DNA from: Oncomelania hupensis
Taxonomy: Eukaryota; Mollusca; Gastropoda; Littorinimorpha; Pomatiopsidae
DNA length: 64,000 nt
Direction of reading: 5' to 3'
Assembly: GCA_036898135.1 (NCBI GenBank)
Contig: CM072513.1
Location: 39,834,528-39,898,527 of the forward strand
Each line of letters opens with the position of its first letter. The stretch's first letter is position 1. Shown one piece after another: positions 44,507-55,275 of this stretch. Both the position numbers and the translations under genes were made by a program. Under the pieces are notes generated by a model. The model was not told the origin of the DNA and did no database searches. It saw only the letters and a list, made by a program, of their open reading frames with translations.

Positions 44507-45384
44507 AGTTCTTTAACCTGTCTGTAAACGTATCAACGATTGGACACTGAGAGTCTTTCAATAATGCGAAATGGTACGACCAACGATGAACAGCGCCTTC
44601 AACGTTGTGGAAGTGTGTTGAAGAGAAATGGAACTGTGACAGAAATGGACATGTTTCAGCGTTGAGTCGCCGATCACCCACGCTGAAGATGAAAAGCGAC
44701 GACAAGTGTAGCATCGTGTATTAATGACGGCTGCTGCCTACTCGCCATGTAAAAATCTTAAACTCGGTTACAATGGCTCTATATAAACTGGTATTTTTTT
44801 CTCTCTCAAATTTTTCTATTACATAGTATCAAAAGCAACCTTTAGATTAAATTTTCGACGCAATGAATGAATAAATATTAGAAACTAGTCATCTCTTATG
44901 CCAATTAAACATTGCATATTGCTTTTTGCTGCAAATTTGATCTAAACCTCAAGCTTGCTTTAACATACTTACTGGTTCCCATACCACTATTCACTCTCAG
45001 TCTTAACTTATAACACAACCCACACCTACTGTGCATTTATAATTCTCATACAAACCTGTCGTAACCCACAACGTTTCGCTTAGTACCAGTACAATAGCTA
45101 GGTCTACTACAGCAACACGTTACCTCTTATCTGAGAGGAACTGTTATATAGTCTTTGGGGGAGCTACAAATGCGCAAACTCGTACAGTCGTAGCAACCTT
45201 TGTTATTTGGGAGTTCACTTCACACGACGTTACACTCGGAGTATGGATAGCCTGAAAGTGTGTATTGTAGGTCGTAGTTTAATTCTTTCCAAACGAAACC
45301 GCATTCCAGAAATTGAGGTGCAAACAAAACCTATAAAATTCTATCAGTTCTCGATACCACCTCGTCCTAGGAGATAAGGCGGCG

Positions 45385-46590
45385 TCCTATCCTATCCTAC
45401 CTATCATATCCCGTAACTCAAAGGTCGTTGGGACACCACAGATGATCGTTTAACACGCGTACTCCATCTTTCTCTGTTCTCAGCAACCCCCGTGGCTTCG
45501 TTCAGTCAAACCAGTCCATTCTCGAAAATTGTCCTCCCATCTCTTTTTCGGTCTCCCTTTTCTTTTGCCTCCTTACGTCGTGCCTTGCAGGATTGGTTTT
45601 GCAAGGCCTGATGCTCTGATGACGTGGCCATACCATCTGAGTTTCCGTTTCTTCACCACTGTGAGCAGGTCATCGTGTTAACCAATGGCTTTTATGATGA
45701 ATGACAAGGTAACGCATCAGCCTTACCTTGGAATATAGACCGATGGTCCTGTCTTTCCAAATGGCCTTCAACCTTGTCAGGGCTGCAGTTGTTTGTGCGA
45801 TCCTGGAGAGGACTTCCTGTCGGGACCCACTGCCTGATACAATGGCTCCTAAATATTTCAAGCTATGCACTGTGTTGAGGGATTTGCCTTGGACTTTGAT
45901 GTCCATGTTGATGGCATTGGTGTTGTTGGTCATCATTTTGGTCTTCTCTACATTTATTTCCATAAGAGGCTCTGGATGTGATATCAATCCTCTGTACAAG
46001 CTGTTCATGTTCTTGTTCCTCTCCAGCCAACCCATCAATGTCAATCGCAAAACGGAGGTCGGAGATTGCTCTACCCCCTATGCCGACTGTGCCTTCGTGA
46101 TACTCAAGGACATCTGAGATGATGCGCTTTAGGAAGATGTTAAAGAGTGGAGAGAGTAGGCATCCTTGACGCACACTGATTGTTGTTCTGAAATAATACT
46201 CAACAGGTTGGGAAGATGTTGAAGAGTGTTGGAGAGAGTAGGCATCTTTGACGCACTCCGATTGTCATTCTGAACCAGTTCTCGATGGCGCTGTTGTGGA
46301 GGACTGCACTGGTAGCCTTGTCATACAAGCTTTTGAGGACTTCAGTGACGTTAGGGCTGATGTTGTACACTCTCAAAGTTGCCCACAGAGCTCCATGCCA
46401 GACTCGGTCAAAGGCTTTCTTGAAGACTTCAAACACATGATATAGATGTTGTTGGTGCTGTAGGTATTTCTCGCAGATTATTCTGAGGTTGAAAATCTGT
46501 TCAGTGGTACTTCTGTTCAGTGGTACTTCGCCCTGCCCTGAATCCTGCTTGTTCTTCAGCTATGATTTGTTCAGCTTGGGGTTTCAACCT
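45385..46590 (-). pseudogene. RTE/CR1-like LINE copy 2, minus arm of an inverted duplication
   Basis: From 46590 downwards: AEQIIAEEQAGFRAGRST, FEVFKKAFDRVWHGALWATL, FRMTIGVRQRCLLSPTLFNI (to 46205); then a second, partly repeated VEYYFRTTISVRQGCLLSP and the rest of the RT to the GGATA tail near 45385. The RT motif VRQ(G/R)CLLSP therefore occurs twice in tandem, indicating an internal duplication or a join of two LINE copies. Below 46258 it repeats 30128-31000. Confidence 0.75.
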
Positions 46591-47345
46591 GTTGAGTATT
46601 ATTTCAGAACAACAATCAGTGTGCGTCAAGGATGCCTACTCTCTCCACTCTTTAACATCTTCCTAAAGCGCATCATGTCAGATGCCCTTGCAGAACACGA
46701 AGGCACAGTTTAGCATAGGGGTAGAGCAATCTCCAACTTCCGTTTTGCGGATGACATTGATGGATTGGGTGGAGAGGAATAAGAACTTTAACAGCTTGTA
46801 CAGAGGTTTGAAATCACCTCCAGAGCCAATGGAATGGAAATAAGTGCATAGAAGACCAAAATGATGACCAACAACACCAAAGGCATCAACATGGACATCA
46901 AAGTCCAAGGCCAATCCCTCAACACAGTGCATAGCTTAAAATATTTAGGCGCCATTGTATGAGACAATGGGTCCCGACAGAAAATTATCTCCAGGATCGC
47001 ACAAACAACTGCTGCCCTGGCAAAGTGGAAGCCCATTTGGAAAGACAGGACCATCAGTCTACATATCAAGGTAAAGCTGCTGCGTTCCCTTGTCATCTCC
47101 ATCTTCCTATTCGCTTGCGAAACATGGACCCTCACAGCAGATCTACAACGAAGAATACAAAGCATGGAGATGAGGTGCTACAGAAGACTTCTGAGCATTT
47201 TCTATACCCAGCACATCACCAACAACCAAGTCCGACAGACCATCACAGAAGCCAACATTGGACAACATGATGGCATGCTCACAGTGGTGAAGAAACGGAA
47301 ACTCCGATGGTATGACCACGTCACCAGAGCATCTAGTCCTAAATA
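46590..47345 (+). pseudogene. RTE/CR1-like LINE copy 3, plus arm of the inverted duplication
   Basis: Plus strand: VEYYFRTTISVRQGCLLSPL, FRFADDIDGLGGEE (catalytic FADD kept), KTKMMTNNTKGINMDIKV, HSLKYLGAIV, SIFLFACETWTLTADL and KKRKLRWYDHVTRAS, with several stops and frameshifts. It is closely similar to the minus copy at 45385-46205, forming arms of several hundred bases around a spacer of about 385 bases. Ends at 47345 with no clear tail. Confidence 0.8.
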
Positions 47346-47418
47346 TTTAAATTAAAAACAGGCATAAGGAAAAGCTGCAAGTTGTCGCTCATATCTTATT
47401 CTACATCTCTATCAAGCT

Positions 47419-47521
<103 letters not shown>

Positions 47522-48336
47522 GATTTCAGATTTAAGATTTTAATGCATTTCACGGCCTTGGGCCCATATGCATACCAAGGAACAGAAGGGAAGGGAGGTC
47601 ATTCCTTTACCAACTCTCGAGCAATGGTATTCAATTCAATTCAATTCAATTCAATTCAAACAACTTTATTTATCCAGATTTGGCAATTGCAATGGGGGTA
47701 TAAGTGCTCTCTAATTTAAAAAAAAAATCACAACAATATCTGATATACATGAGGATGTCTAAAACAATAACAACTTGCACAAAACAACTTGCACAAAAAC
47801 ACAGCGGCAGCCCCCCGACACCATCCGCACATACACACTGCCCATGCACACACATACATCCAGTTCATAGACATTTACCCAACACAGGCATACATCACCA
47901 GCAGCACTCACCACAGACACAGGCATAAAAATAACAAGGTAGAAGATTCATTAAATTAAATTTTTCTCAATACAACAAATTCAAAATAGAATTCAAGCTA
48001 CGTCAACACCAAACTGGAGAAAAATTCGTGTAAACATAATATAGTGTAGGATAGAAAAGGATTAAGCTATAATAATTAAATAATACATATATAAATGACA
48101 ATAATTATTACATTATCCCATAAAAAACATTGATAACGATAACAACTGTATGATACAATAGGGAAAAACCAAACAAGTGATGTTATTATTAACTGTATGA
48201 AAATGATTTGTTACATGTTTCAGTCTTTATTTGCCATATATTATTTAGGGATTGACGTCTGTGAAAGTATTATATAGAAGAAGGCAAATTATTGATAGTT
48301 AATCAGCATTCGTTAAATAATAGAGGTTCATGAAAT

Positions 48337-51300
48337 CTATGTTTGGTCGACAAGTTTCTTCATTCTTCCTACAGCATAATGGATGTATTTGCTAAGAGAA
48401 CGATATCTGTCAGAGTCACAATTTATAAGCAATTGTGTAACAGACATGAGGTTATTTATGAATCTGCTGCGCAGATCGTTGTACAATGGACAAACAAAAA
48501 CAAAATGATGTTCATCTTCCAGTTGACTCTTACAGTAATCACACATTTTATTTAATACATTTTCACTATACCTGTGCATATTGTTGTTAATCGGTAGAAC
48601 TCCAAATCTAAACTGTGTTAAGGTTACGCGAAACAATAAATATCAATATCTATAATGTACGACTCTTGGTTACATTCTGTTTTAAATGAACGAGAAAATG
48701 CATATCTATCTTTCTCATTGATTACTGCTTCCCATTCTTGTCTAAACATATCTTGTAATCTTTCCTTAAACATTCTGAGAAAGGCATTTACGTTACCAAC
48801 CCCCTGTTGCAACCATACGAAATAAAACCCACTAGTTGACAAAATGTTACGAATATCAGAAGCCCATGTCTGTTTACCATTTGTGTCCAAATCAACTAAC
48901 ATTTCATAAGCTTGCTTTGGTAATCTGTCTTGACCCATTTCTAAAAGTCTAAGCCAATATCTAAGGCTACGGATACAGGAGTTAATGTATAATGGGAATC
49001 GACCAAGTTCGCTGTAAACCATTTTGTTTGGAGTGCGAGATGGAACTCCTAGATAATGTTTACAAGCCATAAGATGGACTTTCTCTAACGTATCTAATCT
49101 ATGAGTACCCCAACTCTCTGATGAATATAATAATATCGATTGAACTTTAGCATCGAATATTTTGAAGAATGTGTCTTTGGTCATTTCTTTCATCTTTTGA
49201 AATAAGCGGCATAAACCAAATACAGCTTTTTTTCCTTTATTAACTAAGTGTTTAGTGCCAGTTTTATAGCTTAACATAGTAGTAAATACAAAACCGAGGT
49301 AACAATAATCGTTGACTACTTCTAATTTAATTCCATCAAAATGCCAATGTTCACTTCTTCCAAGGTACCCACCTTTACGAAACACTATTATCTTAGTTTT
49401 ATCTATGTTAACTTCTAATTTCAGTGTGTCGCAACTTTCTTTCAAACAATTCAGTTGATGTTGTAAGCCACATGGTGTAGATGAAATTAGAGTAATATCA
49501 TCAGCAAAAAGTAAAATGAATAGTTCCATCAGACCAGGTAATAGTTGGATCCCATGACGCCCTGAATCCTTAACATGCTGTGCTAGCTGGTTAATAAAAA
49601 GAGAAAAAAGAGTAGGGCTTAAAACACAACCCTGGCGCACACCTTTTGGACAATCAAAAATATCTGAAAATTCACCCTTAACTCTGACACAAGATTTCAG
49701 CTGTTCATACATTGATTTCAAAATGCAAAAGAATTTACCACTGATACCCTGGCTTTGTAAGGTCCCTAGTAACTTAGCATGATTTATATTGTCAAATGCG
49801 TTTTTGAAATCCACAAAAGCAACATAAAGTTTCTTTCCCCGTTTACTAAAACACTTTTGTGCAATGGCATGTAGTGTAAAGATCAATGGTAGAATAGTTT
49901 TGACGAAACCCAGCTTGATTCTCGACAATTTTATTTTCTGATTCAAGCCATTTATATAGTTGATTCAAAATAGATGTAAAACATTTACTTAATAAGGAAA
50001 TACCTCTGTAATTGTTTGGGTTATCATGTGGACCCTTTTTGTGTATTGGAACAATCATCGCTTTTGCCCACTGAGATGGATATTGACCCGTATTGTAAAT
50101 TGCATTAAACAAATCAGTTAAAAAAGTGACAGTAATTTTATTTCCCGCCTTAAGCATTTCAGACAAAATATTATCCAAACCCCCTGATTTTCCTACTTTT
50201 AACCTCTTAATGGCTCTGGCTACTTCTTCTTCTGTGAATGTACTGTTTAAAGTGTGTTCCGGATTGTCATCAAGGGGTATATGCTGTTCATCAAGTGGTG
50301 TGTGCTGTTCATCAGTTTGAAATTCGTCCTCAACTTTGAATACATTTTTAAAGTGGTTAAACCATACATTTATGTCAATATTATTACTATTATTAACTTT
50401 CCTATCTCTCAAAAGATTATTGACCCGTTTCCAAAATTCTGAAGGATTTTTTGCATCTGCTGCAAGTGCTTCTGCTCTGTTCTTTTTAAATTCATTTTTT
50501 TATGTCTTGCTATCCTCCTGAAACTATTTCTGGCATTTACATATTCAATTCTATCGTTCTCAGAGCGCGATTTCCTAAATACTTTAAGTTTCGTCTTTGT
50601 TGTCCGTTTAGCTTCTCTACATTGTGCATCAAACCATAACGCGCTCTGTTTTCTATTGTTTTTTGAAGTGCATACTTTCTTGAGCATACAATCGCTATCA
50701 GAAATTACACTCTGTACAAAAAGATCAAGTGCTCTATCATTATTAACATAAAAATAACCTCTGGCTTCGTTCAATGTTTCCTAAGTGAGTGGACTATTTA
50801 GAGATGTAAAAAATTCATTTTCTTTAGTTTTATCCCTGAAAATTGTATCAACATACACACCTTTATTACAAAATGTGTCTGTCTGGTCTTGTGTGTTCAC
50901 ATGGGATTGCAAGCTACAGTTCATAACAACAGGAAAATGATCTGATTCAATCTTGTTATCAACAATTAAGGAATCAATGTGTAACAGGGAAAAGAAAGTT
51001 TTTGACATAATAAAATAATCTACTAAGCTAGATCCTGCCGATGATAGAAAGGTACAGCTATCATCATATCCATAGTCAGTTAATCCATTTAAAATGATAC
51101 AATCAGTCGTGTTACAAATTTCGACTAGCTGTTCTCCGAAGGCATTTATTACTGAAGGATCTTGGAATGAACGAGGGAAGAGGTTTTCAGCATCTGATGT
51201 GTCATCAAAGTCTTCAGAAATATTATTATTGAGTGAACCTGTGCGTGCGTTCAGATCACCACACATAATCATATGAAAATCATCCAAACAATCATGGATA

Positions 51301-51960
51301 TTTAGAATACATTTTTCTAGAGCCTCTAGTCCAAATCCGTTATTTGAGATTTTCCAAAAGTTTGAGTCATATGGTGGTGTATACATTGCAATAAAAACTA
51401 TATCCTTATCTGCCTTCAGAAGTTCTTTTTTCAGCTTAACAACTACGACATTTTCTACATCTACAACTACTCTTTCAACGAGAGATGAAATGGACTTTTT
51501 AACAAGAACCATAACCCCACCTGCTAGTGCTAGTCTACCGTGTTTCGAAAGTTTGTGGGCATCAGCAGTGTATATATATCAAAACCCGAAAAAACATTTA
51601 CATTATAATTAGATTTAACGTGTGTTTCAGTTAGACATACAATATAAAATAATTCTATGTATTCAATAAAAGCTGTATTGTCAATTACGGACATCAAACC
51701 TCTAATATTGTAATTCAAAAATCGGAAGTCTGTTTTCTTGGTAACATCATCATCACCACCCCTTTGGCTATCATCATCATCGCCATCTTCGCTTTTGACA
51801 TTATTATTAGTAGTAACATCATCACCATCACTACCACCACCACTATCACCATCATCATCAACATTACCATCATCATCATCCGGATTTACAGCCGTATTAT
51901 CGTTGTTGCCTTCCCCACCAACATCAAAATACTTGGCCCGGCCGGATCCCTATTTATCGT
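48337..51960 (-). pseudogene. LINE ORF2: AP endonuclease, reverse transcriptase, C-terminal zinc motif
   Basis: From about 51950: an Asp-rich linker encoded by GAT triplets, then LNYNIRGLMSVID and VCLTETHVK (endonuclease start), MVLVKKSISSL, FIAMYTPPYDSNFW, MIMCGDLNARTGS and SSLVDYFIMSK, ending with SDHFPVVMNC. After a linker (50774-50300) come the RT blocks VPIHKKGPHDNPNNYRGISL, FVDFKNAFDNINHAKL, KGVRQGCVLSPTLFSLFINQ and LLFADDITLISS (catalytic residues kept), then YCYLGFVFTT and SILLYSSESWG. The C-terminal end has CDYCKSQLEDEHHFVFVCPL. Frames break near 51520, 50775, 50410, 49900 and 48630. It would supply target-primed reverse transcription; this copy needs five repairs in frame to be complete, so it is treated as a pseudogene, with consensus error as an alternative. 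Confidence 0.85.
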
Positions 51961-52075
51961 TGGTTTCCCGTGGGTTGACAGTCACTGATTGGTCAGCATT
52001 CAAAGCTGGGGAAAAAGTGTCTGTGATACTGGACTGTCGTCCCTTAGCACCAGGTCGCAGTCGACTGGAAATGGA

Positions 52076-53190
52076 CTACTTCGTTGGTTCCGGTCTGCTG
52101 GGAACTGCTTGCGCTCTGGCTGCTTTGTGTTGGCGTTGTTGAACAACACCCCGGACTGCAGCTGGTACGTCCAGTCCTGTGGGCCCTAGTTTGTGATAAA
52201 ACTGCCGTTGCTGGTCATCTTGTGTGGGAGCTTCCTGCTGGTTGTCTTCTGAGTAATCTTGCTGCTGCTGCTGCTGGTTAACCTCTGAGTGCACTTGCTT
52301 CTGTTGTCGCTTGTTGACTTCTGTGTAATTTTGCTGCTGCCGTCGATGGAGTTTTTCTTCTGTATGGACTTGTTGCTGCTTGTCTTCTGTGTGAGCTTGC
52401 TTTTTTATGTGGTCTTGCTGCTTTTCTGTGTGAACTTGATGTTGCTTTTCTATGTGCTCACGCTGCACGTCTTCTGCCTGATCTTGCTGCTTGTCTTCTG
52501 TGTAATCTTGCTGCTTTTCTGTGTAATCTTGCTGATCGTCTTCTGTGTGATCTTGCTGTTTGCCTGTGTAATCTTGCTGTTCGTCTTCTGTGCGGATTTT
52601 CTGCTTGTCTGTGTAATCTTGCTGCTGGTCTTCTGAGTGATCGGGCTGCCTGTCTGTGTAATCTTGCTGTTTGTCTTCTGTGTAGTCTTGCTGCTTGCCT
52701 TCTGTATAATTTTGCTGCTCGTCTTCTGTGTGGTCTTGCTGCTCGTCTTCTGTGTGGTCTTGCTGCTCGTCTTCTGTGTGGTCTTGCTGCTCGTCTTCTG
52801 TGTGGTCTGCATGTTTGTCCGTGTAATCTTGCTGTTTGTCTTCTGTGTGGTTTTGCTGCTGCTGCCGCAGGTGGTGGGGTTCTGTGTGTTCTTGCTGTTG
52901 ATTGTCTTCGGAGTGATCTGGCTGCTGTCGATTGTCTAGTGAGTAGTCTTGGTTTTCTAGTGTATGATCTCGTAGCTGTAGACGACTGTAGTGTGCAGTA
53001 TCTTGCTGCTGCCATTGCTGACTTTGGATCACTTGCGATTCTGCTTGGTACTGATGTTTGTCTTGTGCGAATATTTTCTGTTGCTGTATATCTTCCTTTA
53101 GGGTCTGCTGCTGCTTCTGTTTGCTAGCTTGCTGCTCGTGTCTATCCTGTATGGTTCGCTTGACGCTTCTGCTCCGGATTGTCCGGTATT
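52076..53190 (-). CDS. LINE ORF1 C-terminal tail with tandem octapeptide repeats
   Basis: The frame is open from about 53190 to 52076 without a clear ATG start, overlaps the end of ORF1 (53142) in another frame, and continues its Gln-rich character. I therefore read it as the C-terminus of ORF1 after one frameshift. The core (about 52440-52870) is made of units such as QQDHTEDE, encoded by a 24-bp DNA repeat. The most regular four copies are at about 52725-52810. The end is a unique Pro/Arg-rich stretch. Because the unit has no stop in any frame, two other minus frames are open over the same region. Confidence 0.55.
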
Positions 53191-54407
53191 TTGGTTAGCT
53201 GCTGGTGGTCATCTTGTGTGTTAGCTTGCTGTTGTTGCTGCCGTCTTTGGGTGTTAGTTTGCTGCTGTTGTTTGATGTGCAAGTCGCCTTGCCGCTGCTG
53301 TAGCTGCGCTCTTTGTTGTTGAGTAGCGTGCCACTGTTGGTGTATCTGTTTTCCATTTCTTGTTTGCTGCTGTTGCTTCTGAATCTGGTTTTGTGGTGTG
53401 TTTTCTTGTTGCTGCTGTTGCTGTATCTGTTTTCCTCGTGTGTTGTCTTGCTGCTGCTCTCGCTGCGTCTGTTGTCTTGGCAGAGGTGGCCAGTGAGAGG
53501 TTTGGAGAGGGTATAGTGGGTACTGTGGACAGGGGTGTTGTAAGAATGGCGGAAATGGGGGGAGAAAGGATGATGCATATTGACTTGAGTCATACATGCC
53601 AACTGCTGTTGAAGCTGAGGCCTGGTAATCTCTTGAAGAAGTCCGTTGTAATTGTCTGGCCTGCAGGGGTATCTGTGCATTTTGCATGTTATTCAGTGGG
53701 TTGTTGCGTCCTTGGTGTACAGAGCGTTCATTTGTTACAGTATCACTTGCAGGTTTTCCATTGACTCTGACGTGTAGCCTACCACTCTTATAGTAGGCAA
53801 TCTTTCCCTGTTCTTTGTACGACTGAATCGTTTTTCTCTGACGAACAGTAAGGTCGGCGGCTACCTTGATGTTTTTGATGTTTAGGCTGTCTCTTAGCCC
53901 TGTGTCTTTGAGAACGTCGATTTTGTCACAAAGCCTTGCAAATGTCACGATGATTGGTCGACGCCCATGCCCACTTCTGCCCACTCTGTAGACTGTTTCA
54001 AAGTCATAATTTTTCCAGTCTGTGAATTTAGAGTGATCATTCAACAGGTCTATTATGGTTTCTAATGGTGATCTTCGATCCTCCATTGATACAACCATGC
54101 CGAGAAATTTTAAGTTCTTTTTTCTGTTGGCAGTATCAATGCGATCTAAATCTTCTTCAATGGTGTTCAGTCTTGTGTTGGCGTTTGCTAAGTCACCCGA
54201 CACTTGCGAAAATTCTGATCGCATCTGCTGACAGTCCTGGTATAGTTTGTTTACATCTCCTTGAATTTGGTTGACGGATTTCTCCAGTTTCCAAAACGTG
54301 TCTTCTAGTTGCTTACTTAGCTGTTTTCCCTGAGAGTGCATTATTTCACAGAGCTGAGAAAACCGGTTTTCCAAGTGGTCATACAGACCACTATTTTCTT
54401 GTTGCAT
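53142..54407 (-). CDS. LINE ORF1 protein, L1 ORF1p-like
   Basis: 421 residues from ATG at 54407 (MQQENSGLYDHLENRFSQL). Residues about 10-110 form a coiled coil with heptad-like Leu/Ile. Residues about 112-205 (KKNLKFLGMVV..., YRVGRSGHGRRPIIVTFARL) fit the RRM of L1-type ORF1, and the following part (VRQRKTIQSYKEQGKIAYYK, GRLHVRVNG) fits its C-terminal domain. From about 250 the sequence is Gln-rich. This protein class trimerises and binds LINE RNA. The frame ends at 53142, probably early because of a frameshift into the repeat tail. Confidence 0.8.
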   Translation of the reverse strand: MQQENSGLYDHLENRFSQLCEIMHSQGKQLSKQLEDTFWKLEKSVNQIQGDVNKLYQDCQQMRSEFSQVSGDLANANTRLNTIEEDLDRIDTANRKKNLKFLGMVVSMEDRRSPLETIIDLLNDHSKFTDWKNYDFETVYRVGRSGHGRRPIIVTFARLCDKIDVLKDTGLRDSLNIKNIKVAADLTVRQRKTIQSYKEQGKIAYYKSGRLHVRVNGKPASDTVTNERSVHQGRNNPLNNMQNAQIPLQARQLQRTSSRDYQASASTAVGMYDSSQYASSFLPPFPPFLQHPCPQYPLYPLQTSHWPPLPRQQTQREQQQDNTRGKQIQQQQQQENTPQNQIQKQQQQTRNGKQIHQQWHATQQQRAQLQQRQGDLHIKQQQQTNTQRRQQQQQANTQDDHQQLTKIPDNPEQKRQANHTG

Positions 54408-55275
54408 AGTTCACGTGCTTTGAGCGAATTCGTTGAGAATGCTTTATCAACACGTTTATCAGCGCGTTCGAAAAATCACAGCTCGAATTAACGACATCCA
54501 AAAAGAATGTTCCAATACACTGCAAGCGCAAAAAAAGAATTACTTGCCTCTATTTTCTGAAATGTCGATAAAATGTGCACAATCAAGCTATCTTCCAAAC
54601 GACGATGTAAGGTATTAGAGTCCAATATTTTATAACGAGGTCGATCCCTGCAGATAGCTATTTGGATTAATCCCAACAGTTGAATATAAGACAGTGTTAC
54701 GTTGAAACGCGCATGATGGTGCGTGTGAAGATATTATGTGTGAAGCGCGCGCGATAGATCTGTTCGTTTTATTTTGCAAAGCATGCAATAATAGAGTGTA
54801 TTTACCTTTGATTTGAGTTTGCATTGTTGTTAGAAGAAGCTTTGTATAACGTTGATAATTTTCGTTGGTCGATATTGTTGGAGAATTCTCTAGATCTGCG
54901 TGTTTACTGTCGATAGAAACTTGTAGAAATTTGAGAACGTTCCCGGTATGTGTAGAGAGATGTATGACGTAAGTCAGTGATGACGATCTTTATTTTGATT
55001 GGTGGTAGTGCGTCATCTACCGTGTTCTAAATTGTTCTGGAGTATCAAGAGACTATTTAAGCGCCGCACTGTTTAAAAATAGAGTAGTGTTGTTGTTGAT
55101 AGTGAGTTGGAAAGTAAAAAGTTGAGAGTGAAAAGGCGATTGTATGCAGTTGTTGATGTGTGCTGAATAAAAGTGGAAAACTTCATACGAAGACTTTGCC
55201 TTGTTGCTGCTGAGTGAGCAGGCTGCGTGGATAAACGAATCAGTTACACCTATCAGGATTTCAAGCATCGGGGCT

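Larger units (their letters stand above)
31501..46258. repeat. Near-identical duplicate of 16236-31000 (probable contig overlap)
   Basis: Starts exactly after the gap with the bases found at 16236 and stays collinear until 46258, which corresponds to the last base before the gap. Copy lengths are 14765 and 14758. Differences are small indels, many in homopolymers (for example near 20050/35325, 21217/36477 and 28800/44060), and occasional substitutions (34718). A genuine tandem duplication would not be expected to begin and end exactly at a gap. Confidence 0.93.
47630..54420 (-). mobile_element. Nearly complete minus-strand LINE with L1-type ORF1
   Basis: The 5' end lies near or above 54420 and the 3' end at a TTGAA pentamer tail (47630-47659), with AATAAA just before it on the minus strand. 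ORF1 is 54407-52076 and ORF2 about 51950-48337; the 3' UTR (48336-47660) is A-rich on the plus strand and holds no gene. The element has ORF1 with coiled coil and RRM, an AP endonuclease, RT, and a C-terminal zinc-knuckle-like domain. About six frame breaks are visible. No target duplication was identified. Confidence 0.8.

Noticed and set aside
31501..46258. True recent segmental tandem duplication
   Set aside because: Both boundaries coincide exactly with a 500-N gap; contig overlap is the simpler explanation, though depth data are needed.
52430..52880. CRISPR-like array of 24-bp repeats
   Set aside because: Repeats are contiguous without unique spacers, lie inside a LINE ORF1, and the genome is eukaryotic.
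52450..53015. Lys/Thr-rich and Arg/Ala-rich proteins in alternative frames
   Set aside because: Frame-shifted readings of the octapeptide DNA repeat; no independent start or domain.
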